Part shown: in pieces, positions 1 through 8,965 of the stretch | How positions within the stretch are numbered: the stretch's first letter is position 1 | Layout of the letters: the number at the start of each line of letters is the position of its first letter | Assembly: GCF_900104815.1 (NCBI RefSeq) | Contig: NZ_FNTD01000004.1 | Location: 2,930,501-2,994,500 of the forward strand | Source of the DNA: Streptomyces misionensis | Lineage (GTDB): Bacteria > Actinomycetota > Actinomycetes > Streptomycetales > Streptomycetaceae | Direction: 5' to 3' | Length of the DNA: 64,000 nt | The notes under the pieces: generated by a model | Seen by the model: only the letters and a program-made list of their open reading frames with translations | Told to the model about the DNA's origin: nothing | The model's database searches: none | Position numbers and translations under genes: made by a program

Positions 1-1101
<1,101 letters not shown>

Positions 1102-1108
1102 CCCGGCA

Positions 1109-1138
1109 GGGCGGCCACGGACGCGTGGCCGCCCTTTT
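1109..1138 (+). terminator. Rho-independent terminator after asd
   Basis: An 11-bp perfect stem (GGGCGGCCACG with CGTGGCCGCCC), a 4-nt loop and TTTT immediately after it, 8 nt downstream of the asd stop. Confidence 0.85.
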
Positions 1139-1173
1139 CCGTGCCCCGGCGCCTTCCCGCCGGACACGAGGAA

Positions 1174-1202
1174 GGGGCGCCCGGCGATCCGCCGGGCGCC
1201 CC
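1174..1202 (-). terminator. Hairpin terminator after pepN
   Basis: A 13-bp perfect stem (GGGGCGCCCGGCG with its complement) with a 3-nt loop, just downstream of the pepN stop on the minus strand. It has no T-run on that strand, so it is a Streptomyces-style hairpin terminator that could act on both convergent transcripts. Confidence 0.65.
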
Positions 1203-1217
1203 TTCGGGTACCGCGTG

Positions 1218-3785
1218 CTACTCGGCCGCGTCCGCGGCCTGTGCCTTCAGGGCGCGCTCGATGCCCGCGCGGGACTCGGAGACCAGGCGGCGCAGGGCCG
1301 CGCCCGGCTCGGCCGCCGCCAGCCAGGCGTCCGTCCGGTCCAGGGTCTCCTGGGACACCTGGAGCGACGGGTAGAGGCCGATGGCGATCTGCTGGGCGAT
1401 CTCGTGCGAGCGGGAGTCCCAGGCGTCCTTGACGATCTCGAAGTACCGCTCGGTGTAGGGCGCCAGCAGCTCACGCTGGTCGGTCTGGACGAAGCCGCCG
1501 ATCACGGCCTCCTGCACCGCGTTGGGCAGCTTGTCGGAGTCGACCACCGACGACCAGGCCTCCGCCTTCGCCTCCTCGGTCGGCCGGGCCGCGCGCGCGG
1601 TGGCCGCGTGCCGCTCGCCGGCCGCGGTCTTGTCGCGCTCGTACTCGGCGGCGATCTCCGCCTCGTCGAACCGGCCCACCGCGGCCAGCCGCTCCACGAA
1701 CGCCCAGCGCAGCTCGGTGTCCACGGCCAGGCCCTCGATGCTCTGCGAGCCGTCCAGCAGGGCCTCCAGCAGGTCCAGCTGCTCCGGGGTGCGCGCGGTC
1801 GCCGCGAACGCCCGCGCCCAGGCCAGCTGGTGGTCGCTGCCCGCCTCGGCCGCGCGCAGGTGCGCGAGCGTGGCGTCGGTCCAGCGGGTGAGCAGGGCCT
1901 CGCGGGCGGCCGGGTCGGCGTACAGGTCGATGGCCAGCTTCACCTGGCGGTGCAGCGACTGCACCACGCCGATGTCGGACTCCTTGCCGATGCCGGACAG
2001 CACCAGCGAGAGGTAGTCGCGGGTGGCCAGCTCGGCGTCCCGCGTCATGTCCCAGGCGGAGGCCCAGCACAGGGCGCGCGGCAGGGACTCGGTGAAGTCG
2101 CCGAGGTGCTCGGTGACGACCGCGAGGGACTGCTCGTCCAGGCGGACCTTGGCGTACGACAGGTCGTCGTCGTTGAGCAGGATCACGGCCGGCCGGCGCT
2201 TGCCGGTCAGCTGCGGTACGGCGGTCAGCTCGCCGTCGACGTCCAGCTCCACGCGCTCGGTGCGCACCAGCTTGCCGTCGGCGTCGAGGTCGTACAGGCC
2301 GATGGCGATGCGGTGCGGGCGCAGCACCGGCTCGCCCTTGGCGCCCGCGGGCAGCGCGGGGGCCTCCTGGCGGACGGCGAAGGAGGTGACGACACCCTCG
2401 GCATCGGTGGCGATCTCGGGCCGCAGGACGTTGATCCCGGCGGTCTCCAGCCACTTCTTCGACCAGGTCTTCAGATCGCGGCCGGAGGTCTCCTCAAGGG
2501 CGCCCAGCAGGTCGGACAGGCGCGTGTTGCCGAACGCGTGCCGCTTGAAGTACGCCTGCACGCCCTTGAAGAACTCGTCCTCGCCGACGTACGCCACCAG
2601 CTGCTTGAGGACGGAGGCGCCCTTGGCGTAGGTGATGCCGTCGAAGTTGACGAGGACGTCGTCCAGGTCGCGGATGTCCGCCATGATCGGGTGCGTGGAG
2701 GGCAGCTGGTCCTGCCGGTACGCCCAGGTCTTCATGGAGTTGGCGAACGTGGTCCACGAGTGCGGCCAGCGCGAGCCGGGCGCCGCCGCCTGGCAGGCGA
2801 TGGAGGTGAAGGTGGCGAACGACTCGTTCAGCCACAGGTCGTTCCACCACTCCATGGTGACCAGGTCGCCGAACCACATGTGGGCCAGCTCGTGCAGGAT
2901 CGTCTCCGCGCGCACCTCGTACGCCGCGTCGGTCACCTTGGACCGGAAGACGTACTGGTCGCGGATGGTGACCGCGCCCGCGTTCTCCATGGCGCCCGCG
3001 TTGAACTCGGGCACGAAGAGCTGGTCGTACTTCTCGAACGGGTACGCGTGGTCGAACTTCTCCTGGAACCAGTCGAAGCCCTGCCGGGTGACCTCGAAGA
3101 TGGCGTCCGCGTCCAGGAACTCGGCGAGCGAGGGACGGCAGTAGATGCCGAGCGGCACCCGCTGCCCGTCCTTCTCGTAGACGCTGTGCACGGCGTGGTA
3201 CGGGCCGGCGATCAGCGCGGTGATGTACGTCGAGATGCGCGGGGTCGGCGCGAACGTCCAGACGTCGTCCTGCGGCTCCGGGGTCGGCGAGTTCGAGATC
3301 ACCGTCCAGCCGGCGGGCGCCTTCACGGTGAACTGGAAGGTGGCCTTGAGGTCCGGCTGCTCGAAGGAGGCGAAGACCCGGCGGGCGTCCGGCACCTCGA
3401 ACTGGGTGTACAGGTACGCCTGCTCGTCCACCGGGTCGACGAAGCGGTGCAGGCCCTCGCCGGTGTTGGTGTACGCGCAGTCGGCGACGACCCGCAGGAC
3501 GTTGCGGCCCTCCAGCAGGCCGGGCAGCGCGATCCGCGAGTCGGCGAAGACCTCGGCGGGCTCCAGCCGGTCGCCGTTGAGCACCACCTCGTGGACGGCC
3601 GGGGCCACCAGGTCGATGAAGGACTCCGCCCCTCCACGGGCGACGTCGAAGCGCACCGTGGTCACGGACCGGTAGGTACCGCCCTCCTGCGCGCCGGAGA
3701 GGTCGAGATCGATCTCGTACGAGTCAACGGTGAGCAGCTCGGCCCGCTGCTGCGCCTCTTCGCGAGTCAGGTTTGTGCCAGGCAC
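1218..3785 (-). CDS. pepN: Aminopeptidase N (M1 family)
   Basis: Cytosolic zinc metallo-aminopeptidase that removes N-terminal residues from peptides. The 855-aa protein shows the M1 substrate motif GAMENAG (about residues 264-270) and the zinc site HELAHMWFGDLV with the downstream glutamate in LNESFA, plus the C-terminal ERAP1-like helical domain, so it looks complete and active. The N-terminus PGTNLTREEAQQRAELLT matches what I remember of Streptomyces lividans PepN and fixes the start at GTG 3785, with AGGAG 8 nt upstream. An ATG at 3793 lies out of frame. Monocistronic and convergent with asd. Confidence 0.96.
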   Translation of the reverse strand: MPGTNLTREEAQQRAELLTVDSYEIDLDLSGAQEGGTYRSVTTVRFDVARGGAESFIDLVAPAVHEVVLNGDRLEPAEVFADSRIALPGLLEGRNVLRVVADCAYTNTGEGLHRFVDPVDEQAYLYTQFEVPDARRVFASFEQPDLKATFQFTVKAPAGWTVISNSPTPEPQDDVWTFAPTPRISTYITALIAGPYHAVHSVYEKDGQRVPLGIYCRPSLAEFLDADAIFEVTRQGFDWFQEKFDHAYPFEKYDQLFVPEFNAGAMENAGAVTIRDQYVFRSKVTDAAYEVRAETILHELAHMWFGDLVTMEWWNDLWLNESFATFTSIACQAAAPGSRWPHSWTTFANSMKTWAYRQDQLPSTHPIMADIRDLDDVLVNFDGITYAKGASVLKQLVAYVGEDEFFKGVQAYFKRHAFGNTRLSDLLGALEETSGRDLKTWSKKWLETAGINVLRPEIATDAEGVVTSFAVRQEAPALPAGAKGEPVLRPHRIAIGLYDLDADGKLVRTERVELDVDGELTAVPQLTGKRRPAVILLNDDDLSYAKVRLDEQSLAVVTEHLGDFTESLPRALCWASAWDMTRDAELATRDYLSLVLSGIGKESDIGVVQSLHRQVKLAIDLYADPAAREALLTRWTDATLAHLRAAEAGSDHQLAWARAFAATARTPEQLDLLEALLDGSQSIEGLAVDTELRWAFVERLAAVGRFDEAEIAAEYERDKTAAGERHAATARAARPTEEAKAEAWSSVVDSDKLPNAVQEAVIGGFVQTDQRELLAPYTERYFEIVKDAWDSRSHEIAQQIAIGLYPSLQVSQETLDRTDAWLAAAEPGAALRRLVSESRAGIERALKAQAADAAE

Positions 3786-3897
3786 GCGGTCATCTCCTCG
3801 TTATGTGTGGGTTGCGCCATCCTTCCATGCCACCTGGCGGGAAGGCGATGTCCGCATCCCGCCGGTGACGCGGGCGCCGTCGGCGGAGGGTGAACTC

Positions 3898-4368
3898 ATG
3901 ACGACCTACACCGTGTGCCCCGTACCCGCCGACACCCTGCGCGCCCTGCGGACGGTGGACGACGCGGGCCGCCCCGCGGCCCCGTACACCGACGAGGAGG
4001 GTGGCGCCCCGCTGCGCTGCTGCCTGCGCCGCAGCGCGCCGGGCGAGCGCATCGCCCTGGTCTCGTACGCGCCGCTGCGCCGCTGGGCGGCCGCGACCGG
4101 CGCCCGCCCCGGCGCCTACGACGAGCAGGGCCCGGTCTTCGTCCACGCCGGGGAGTGCCCGGGCTGGGCGGGCCCGGACCTCCCCTTCGACAACTCCCAC
4201 CGCGTCCTGCGCCGTTACTCCGCCGAGGGCCGCATCCTCGGCGGCCGGTTGGTCCCGGCCGGCTTCCACCACGCCCTCACGGCCGCGTTCGAGGACCCGG
4301 AGGTGGCGCTGGTGCACGTCAGGGCGGTGGAGTACGGGTGCTTCCTGTACGAGGTGCGGCGGGGCTGA
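3898..4368 (+). CDS. DUF1203 family protein
   Basis: A 156-aa cytosolic protein of unknown function. Recognisable DUF1203 features are the N-terminal PVPADTLRALR, the PLRCCLRRSAPGERIALVSYAP core and the C-terminal VALVHVRAVEYGCFLYEVRR strand. Start ATG 3898 follows GGAGGG by 7 nt. It is divergent from pepN, with about 110 bp between the starts, and its last 50 nt overlap the convergent methyltransferase gene, so the two 3' ends would form complementary transcripts. Confidence 0.8.
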   Translation: MTTYTVCPVPADTLRALRTVDDAGRPAAPYTDEEGGAPLRCCLRRSAPGERIALVSYAPLRRWAAATGARPGAYDEQGPVFVHAGECPGWAGPDLPFDNSHRVLRRYSAEGRILGGRLVPAGFHHALTAAFEDPEVALVHVRAVEYGCFLYEVRRG

Positions 4369-5218
4369 CCGGCCCGGGGCGGCGCCGGTAGACGGTCGCG
4401 AGGACGGAGACGGTGACGCGCCCGGCCCCGGCCCCGGCGCCGGCCGCGTCCAGGTGGCGGGCGCTCGGCGTCATCCCGACCAGGTCGGCGGCCCGTTCCG
4501 CGTCGAGGGACAGCCCGTACTCGACCCGTTCGGTGCGGGCGGCCTCGAAGAAGGGGTGCAGCGCCCGGTGCAGCCGCCGCTCCTTGTCCGGGTCGGCCGC
4601 GACCGCCCCGGGCAGCCGGTGGCGCAGCTCGGCCAGGTGCCGCGCGGTGGGCCGTACGACGACCAGCCGGCCGCCCGGACGCAGCACCCGGTGGAACTCC
4701 CCGGGGTTGCGCGGGGCGAACACGTCCAGCACCACGTCCGCCGCCCGGTCGACGAGCGGGAGGGGCCGGAAGAGGTCCCAGCTCGCCGCGGCGGCCCGGT
4801 CGTGGGCCCGGGCGGCCGAACGCAGGGCGCGCGCCGAGGAGTCGAGGCCCAGTCCGTGCGCGCCGGGCAGCCGGTCGAGGACTCCGGCGAGGTAGTAGCC
4901 GGTGCCGCAGCCGGCGTCCAGGACGGTGCCCGGCTCCGCCGGCCGGGCGGCGACCAGCCGGGCCACCGCGCGGCGGATCGGCTCGTACCCGCCGGCGGCC
5001 AGGAACCGCTGCCTGGCGCGGACCATGGGCGCGTCGTCGCCGCTGGTGGCACGGGCTCCGGTGAGGAGGCCGACGTAGCCGTGGCGGGCGATGTCGAAGG
5101 CGTGCCCGGCCGGACAGCGCAGGGCGCCGTGGGCGGGACTCAGGTGGGGCGCGCCGCACGCGGGGCAGCGCAGCAGGGGGAGGAACGGTATGAGGGCAGG
5201 GGGATACGACGGGGGCAT
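4319..5218 (-). CDS. 23S rRNA (guanine-N1)-methyltransferase, RlmA/TlrB type
   Basis: SAM-dependent methyltransferase of the RlmA(I)/RlmA(II) family, which methylates G745 or G748 in helix 35 of 23S rRNA; the TlrB member gives tylosin-type macrolide tolerance. The 299-aa protein begins with the family zinc finger (LRCPACGAPH near residue 16, then LRCPAGHAFDIARHGYVGLL) and then the SAM loop VLDAGCGTGYYLAGV. The C-terminal 30 residues are low-complexity and overlap the DUF1203 gene. Whether the target is G745 or G748 cannot be read from sequence. The upstream region holds a short ORF and two hairpins resembling an attenuator (see findings). Confidence 0.85.
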   Translation of the reverse strand: MPPSYPPALIPFLPLLRCPACGAPHLSPAHGALRCPAGHAFDIARHGYVGLLTGARATSGDDAPMVRARQRFLAAGGYEPIRRAVARLVAARPAEPGTVLDAGCGTGYYLAGVLDRLPGAHGLGLDSSARALRSAARAHDRAAAASWDLFRPLPLVDRAADVVLDVFAPRNPGEFHRVLRPGGRLVVVRPTARHLAELRHRLPGAVAADPDKERRLHRALHPFFEAARTERVEYGLSLDAERAADLVGMTPSARHLDAAGAGAGAGRVTVSVLATVYRRRPGPVSPAAPRTGSTRTPPP

Positions 5219-5253
5219 GAGCGGGCACTCCTGGCGGACCGAAGGGGAGGGGA

Positions 5254-5315
5254 GGTGCCCGCGGGTTCAGGCCGACGGGCACGCCGAGGAGGGCGATGCC
5301 GTCCGGCACCGCCCT
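5254..5315 (-). promoter_or_regulatory. Two hairpins between leader ORF and methyltransferase start
   Basis: In minus-strand transcription order, an 11-bp stem with one G-U pair and a 4-nt loop (5315-5290) is followed by a 7-bp stem (GTGCCCG with CGGGCAC, 5282-5255). They sit between a 9-12 codon ORF and the methyltransferase start at 5218. This arrangement resembles translational attenuators of inducible rRNA methyltransferase genes, but the alternative pairing has not been computed. Confidence 0.35.
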
Positions 5316-5328
5316 CGCCGCCCTCCGG

Positions 5329-5367
5329 TCAGAGGAAGCAGCAGTGCGGAGTGCTCATGAACGCCAT
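5329..5367 (-). CDS. Putative leader peptide MAFMSTPHCCFL
   Basis: A 12-codon ORF (or 9 codons from the second ATG at 5358) ending in His-Cys-Cys-Phe-Leu, upstream of and co-oriented with the rRNA methyltransferase gene. It lacks a Shine-Dalgarno sequence. TAGGCT at 5375-5380 ends 7 nt before the first ATG, so the transcript could be leaderless. No -35 box was convincing. It may be chance; the paired rare Cys codons and the hairpins behind it are the argument for a regulatory role. Confidence 0.35.
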   Translation of the reverse strand: MAFMSTPHCCFL

Positions 5368-5377
5368 GACGGAGAGC

Positions 5378-5433
5378 CTAGTGCTGTGGCCGGGAAGGTT
5401 CGCGAGCCGGTGAACCTTTCCGGTCACAGCACT
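5378..5433. mobile_element. Internally deleted MITE-like palindromic element
   Basis: Begins CTAGTGCTGTGGCCGGGAAG and ends in the near-complement GAACCTTTCCGGTCACAGCACT, so almost the whole 55 bp is an imperfect hairpin. The same ends bound the 168-bp element at 49119-49286. The octamer GGAGAGCC occurs directly on both sides (5371-5378 and 5434-5441), which looks like a target-site duplication. It has no coding capacity. Confidence 0.7.
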
Positions 5434-5533
5434 GGAGAGCCGGAAAACGCCGAGGGCGCCGACCTACCCCGGGGTACGGCTTTCGCGCGTACCGGCGGGA
5501 GGACAGGCGCCCCCGGCGAGGAGAACCGGACGG

Positions 5534-5764
5534 TCAGGCCTTGTTGGCCTGCGCGTCGGACTTGACGGTGATGTTGGACGAGGTGGTCTTCCCCTTCGCG
5601 CGGGACTTGTCCAGCACCATCACCAGACCGGCGATGACCGCGAACAGGGCGAGCGGGATCAGCACGTACAGGCCCAGCGTCTGGATGACGCTCAGGCCCG
5701 GGCCGGGGTCGTCGCCGTCGTCGCGGGTCAGCGCGAGCGCGGGGGACGACATGAGCAGCATCAT
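5534..5764 (-). CDS. Small single-pass membrane protein
   Basis: 76 aa from ATG 5764: a short hydrophobic start ending SSPALA, an acidic stretch TRDDGDDPGPG, one transmembrane segment (TLGLYVLIPLALFAVIAGLV) and a Lys-rich tail. No function recognised. In frame upstream, without ATG, GTG or TTG, lie codons for DKKNALRAGALAAGTTL, which would complete a normal signal peptide; the true start may therefore be an unusual codon near 5815-5821, a sequencing error or a lost start. It follows malQ closely, whose stop is at 5823, so it is probably co-transcribed with it. Confidence 0.65.
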   Translation of the reverse strand: MMLLMSSPALALTRDDGDDPGPGLSVIQTLGLYVLIPLALFAVIAGLVMVLDKSRAKGKTTSSNITVKSDAQANKA

Positions 5765-5822
5765 CAGCGTCGTACCGGCGGCCAGGGCGCCGGCGCGCAG
5801 GGCGTTCTTCTTGTCCCCGATC

Positions 5823-8018
5823 TCAAGTTAGCGAATCACCCGGAAGGCCGCGCGCCCGGGGTCCCGTAGCGGCCGCTCCCCCGCCCCTGAGCTGCCCGAA
5901 CACCTCCAGCAGCGCGCGCAGCCGCGGTGCGGCGGTCAGCTCCTCCAGCGGCACCGGCCGGCCCGTGCGGTCCGCGATCGGCAGCCGCCAGTTGGGGTAC
6001 TCCGCGCTGGTGCCCGGCAGGTTCTGCGGACGGCGGTCGCCCACCCCGTCCGGGAGCCAGACGCCGATCAGCCGGGCCGGGGTGCGCAGCAGGAAGCGGT
6101 GGACGGCACGGATCTCGGCCTCCTCGTCGGTGCCGGGCGGCCCGGTGGCCGTGCTGTCCAGCAGGCCGAGGCTGCCGAGCAGGGCGAGCCATTCGGCGGC
6201 GTCCGCGGCGGCGGCGGTGCGTTCCTCGCCGGCGGGGCGGGTGAGCAGGCCGAGCCGGTCGCGCAGCTCGACGTGGTCGCCGGTGAGCCGGGCGGCGGTG
6301 GGCGGCAGGTCGTGGGTGGTGGCGGTGGCCAGGCAGTCGGCGCGCCAGCGCTCGGGGGGCAGCGGGCGGCCGTCGCCAGTCCAGTCGCGCTCGAACCAGA
6401 GCACGGAGGTGCCGAGCACTCCGCGCCGTTGCAGCGTCTCGCGGACGCCGGGCTCGACGGTGCCGAGGTCCTCGCCGATGACGACGGCCCCGGCGCGCCC
6501 GGCCTCCAGGGCGAGGACGGCGAGCATGGCCTCGGCGTCGTAGTGGACGTAGGTGCCCTCGGTGGGCGGGCTGCCCTCGGGCACCCACCAGAGCCGGAAC
6601 AGGCCCATGACGTGGTCGATGCGCAGGGCGCCGGCGTAGCGGAACAGGGCGCGCAGCAGGGCGCGGTAGGGGGCGTACCCGGTGGCGGCGAGGCGGTCGG
6701 GGCGCCAGGGCGGCAGGCCCCAGTCCTGGCCGCGGGCGTTGAAGGCGTCCGGCGGGGCGCCGACCGACATGCCGGCGGCGAAAACATCCTGCTGCGCCCA
6801 GGCGTCGGCGCCGGCCGGGTGCACCCCGACGGCGAGGTCGTGCACGATCCCGACGGCCATCCCGGCCTCCCGGGCGACGCGCTGCGCGGCCCGCAGCTGC
6901 CCGTCGGTGAGCCAGGCCAGCCGGGTGTGGAAGGCGACGCGGTCGGCGAGGTGGGCGCGGGCGCGGGCGGTCGCCGCGGAACGCGGGTCGCGCAGCCCGT
7001 CCGGCCAGGCGCGCCAGTCGGGGCCGTGGACCTCGGCGAGGGCGTGGTAGGCGGCGTGGTCGTCGAGGGCCTGTCCGTGGGCGGCGCAAAAGGCGTCGTA
7101 GGCGGCCTGCCGGCCGGGGCCGAGGGGCACGGCGAGTACCTCTTCCAGCGCCTGCCGCTTCACCTCCCACACCGCGTCCCGGTCGATGAGGGCGCCCTTG
7201 TCCAGGACGGCGGCGCGCAGCCGTGCGGCCCGCTCCAGGAGCGCGTCGAGCCGGGTGCGGTCCGCGACGTACGCGTACTCGGGCACGTCCTCGATCCGCA
7301 GGTGCACGGGGTCGGGGAAGCGCCGGGAGGAGGGCCGGTAGGGCGAGGGGTCGGTGGGTGCGCCGGGCACGGCCGAGTGCAACGGGTTGACCTGCACGAA
7401 CCCGGCCCCGGCGGTCCGCCCGGCCCAGCCCGCCAGCTCCGCGAGGTCCCCGAGGTCGCCCATCCCCCAGGAGCGCCGGGACAGCAGCGAGTACAGCTGG
7501 ACGAGCAGTCCGTGGGAGCGGCCGGGCGGGGCGGGCAGCCGGTCGGGGGCGACGACGAGGTGGGCGCGGGCGGTGCGGCCGTCGGGGGCGAGGGCGGTCA
7601 GCCGGTGGACGCCGAGGGGCAGTCCGGCGACGAGGGCGGCGGCGGACGAGGGGGCGTCCTCTCCCGCCCCGGCACCGCCGTACGACTCCCAGCCCGTGCC
7701 CTCCGTACCCTCCTCGGCCTCCACCCGCAGCCGGGTGCCGGCGGGCAGGTCACCGAGGGCGGCGGGGCCGCCCGGGTCGCCCGCCCAGTGCACGACGGTC
7801 GGCGGCAGCAGCCGCTGACGCAGCTCGCGCTCCCTGCCGGCGAGCGCGGCGCGGACCGCGTCCGGGGTGCCCGCGTCGACGCCGAGGGCGGCCAGCGCGG
7901 CGACCACGGCGGAGGCCGGGACGGTGACCGTGCGGTCGGGGGCGGGGCGGTAGGAGACGGCGACCCCGTGCAGCCCGGCGAGCCGGGACAGTTCCGCGTC
8001 CGCGGGCGCCCCGGTCAT
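5823..8018 (-). CDS. malQ: 4-alpha-glucanotransferase (amylomaltase, GH77)
   Basis: Transfers maltosyl units between alpha-1,4-glucans in maltodextrin and glycogen metabolism; cytosolic. The 731-aa protein has the GH77 core: FVQVNPLHSAVPG, SPYRPSSRRFPDPVHLR, LRIDHVMGLFRLWWVPEGS with the catalytic Asp of RIDHVMG, VIGEDLGTVEP with the acid/base Glu, and THDLPPTAARLTG with the stabilising Asp. All expected catalytic segments are present. ATG 8018 directly follows the TAG of the 95-aa gene, so translation is probably coupled. The 3' end abuts the small membrane protein gene. Confidence 0.93.
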   Translation of the reverse strand: MTGAPADAELSRLAGLHGVAVSYRPAPDRTVTVPASAVVAALAALGVDAGTPDAVRAALAGRERELRQRLLPPTVVHWAGDPGGPAALGDLPAGTRLRVEAEEGTEGTGWESYGGAGAGEDAPSSAAALVAGLPLGVHRLTALAPDGRTARAHLVVAPDRLPAPPGRSHGLLVQLYSLLSRRSWGMGDLGDLAELAGWAGRTAGAGFVQVNPLHSAVPGAPTDPSPYRPSSRRFPDPVHLRIEDVPEYAYVADRTRLDALLERAARLRAAVLDKGALIDRDAVWEVKRQALEEVLAVPLGPGRQAAYDAFCAAHGQALDDHAAYHALAEVHGPDWRAWPDGLRDPRSAATARARAHLADRVAFHTRLAWLTDGQLRAAQRVAREAGMAVGIVHDLAVGVHPAGADAWAQQDVFAAGMSVGAPPDAFNARGQDWGLPPWRPDRLAATGYAPYRALLRALFRYAGALRIDHVMGLFRLWWVPEGSPPTEGTYVHYDAEAMLAVLALEAGRAGAVVIGEDLGTVEPGVRETLQRRGVLGTSVLWFERDWTGDGRPLPPERWRADCLATATTHDLPPTAARLTGDHVELRDRLGLLTRPAGEERTAAAADAAEWLALLGSLGLLDSTATGPPGTDEEAEIRAVHRFLLRTPARLIGVWLPDGVGDRRPQNLPGTSAEYPNWRLPIADRTGRPVPLEELTAAPRLRALLEVFGQLRGGGAAATGPRARGLPGDSLT

Positions 8019-8306
8019 CTACGCCCCCGCCGCGTACGCGTCCGGCTCGCTGGTCAGGGAGCCGGTGTCGGCCAGTGGGGGTTCGCTGGTCAGGGGCTCG
8101 GCGTCGGGCAGCGGTGGTTCGCTGGTCAGCGGCGCGGTGGTGGCGGCGGCCTCCGCGTTGAACGCGTACAGCCTGATCTCACCCGTCTCGCTCGACTCCA
8201 TCGACTCGATGGTCTCGGCGGACGTCTCCACCAACGGTTTTCGCTCGCCGGAACCCCGCCCGTGTTTCCACTGGGCCGGGATCGGGCTTCGGGCCGGTGC
8301 GGCCAC
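8019..8306 (-). CDS. Unrecognised 95-aa protein with LTSEP repeats, coupled to malQ
   Basis: Starts at GTG 8306 with a strong Shine-Dalgarno AAGGAGG 5 nt upstream and stops immediately before the malQ ATG, so it is very likely translated. It has no cysteine, signal peptide or membrane segment. The C-terminal third repeats a short motif three times at 12-13 residue spacing: APLTSEPPLPDAE, PLTSEPPLADTG, SLTSEPDAYAAGA. The middle, IESMESSETGEIRLYAFNAEA, is Ser/Glu-rich. I do not recognise the family. Leader-plus-repeat architecture is seen in some peptide-product precursors, but no maturation enzyme is adjacent, so this is only a speculation. Confidence 0.7.
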   Translation of the reverse strand: MAAPARSPIPAQWKHGRGSGERKPLVETSAETIESMESSETGEIRLYAFNAEAAATTAPLTSEPPLPDAEPLTSEPPLADTGSLTSEPDAYAAGA

Positions 8307-8377
8307 GGGGGCCTCCTTGTCTGTGCGGCGGCCTGGGTTATCGCAGCCCTACCCCGTGAACGCGACCCCACTCACTA

Positions 8378-8414
8378 TTCACTCAGTACATGTACTTGAT
8401 GCATACTGATCACC
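8378..8414 (+). promoter_or_regulatory. PadR promoter with internal palindromic operator
   Basis: TTCACT (8378-8383) and CATACT (8402-8407) are spaced 18 bp, with the 12-bp perfect palindrome AGTACATGTACT (8385-8396) in the spacer. The putative -10 ends 7 nt before the ATG at 8415 and there is no Shine-Dalgarno sequence, so the message is probably leaderless and autoregulated. Confidence 0.55.
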
Positions 8415-8948
8415 ATGAGCACCCGGCACATCCTCCTGGGCCTGCTGGAGGCGGGGCCGAGCCATGGCTACGACCTCAAGCGCCGCCACGACGAACGCTT
8501 CCCGCAGGCCCGGCCGCTGGCGTACGGGCAGGTCTACACGACCCTGCAACGCCTGGTCAGGGACGGTCTCGCGGAGATCGAGGGGACGGACGCGGACGGC
8601 GGGCCCGAGCGCACGCTGTACCGGTCGACCGCCGCCGGGGCGAGGGAACTGGCCCGGTGGGCCGGGGAGATCACCCCACCCGCGCCCTTCGTGGCGAACG
8701 AGATCTTCGCCAAGGTCGTCGTCTCCATCCTGGCCGGCGGCGATCCGGCCGCCTACCTGCGCGCCCAGCAGGCCGCGCACAAGGCGCGGATGCGGGAGCT
8801 GACGGCGGTGAAGACGGACCCGGGCGCCGATCTGGCGACCGTGCTCTCGGCGGACTACGCCCTGAACCACCTCGACGCCGACCTCCGCTGGATGAACACC
8901 ACGGCGGCCCGGCTGACCACTTTGACCGCGGAGGTCGACACCGCATGA
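8415..8948 (+). CDS. PadR-family transcriptional regulator
   Basis: A 177-aa winged-helix regulator. N-terminal RHILLGLLEAGPSHGYDLKRR and YGQVYTTLQRLVRDGLAEI are the PadR DNA-binding helices and wing; the C-terminal 90 residues form the dimerising helical domain (Vir-C type). It overlaps or abuts the ABC ATPase gene and is transcribed with it, the usual arrangement in which PadR represses an adjacent exporter until a drug or other ligand binds. Ligand unknown. Confidence 0.88.
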   Translation: MSTRHILLGLLEAGPSHGYDLKRRHDERFPQARPLAYGQVYTTLQRLVRDGLAEIEGTDADGGPERTLYRSTAAGARELARWAGEITPPAPFVANEIFAKVVVSILAGGDPAAYLRAQQAAHKARMRELTAVKTDPGADLATVLSADYALNHLDADLRWMNTTAARLTTLTAEVDTA

Positions 8949-8965
8949 ACCACAGGGGGGACACG

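Noticed and set aside
1125..3893. Long open frame of 922 codons opposite pepN
   Set aside because: It is the antisense shadow of pepN in G+C-rich DNA; no family motif and biased toward Arg/Gly/Leu/Val.
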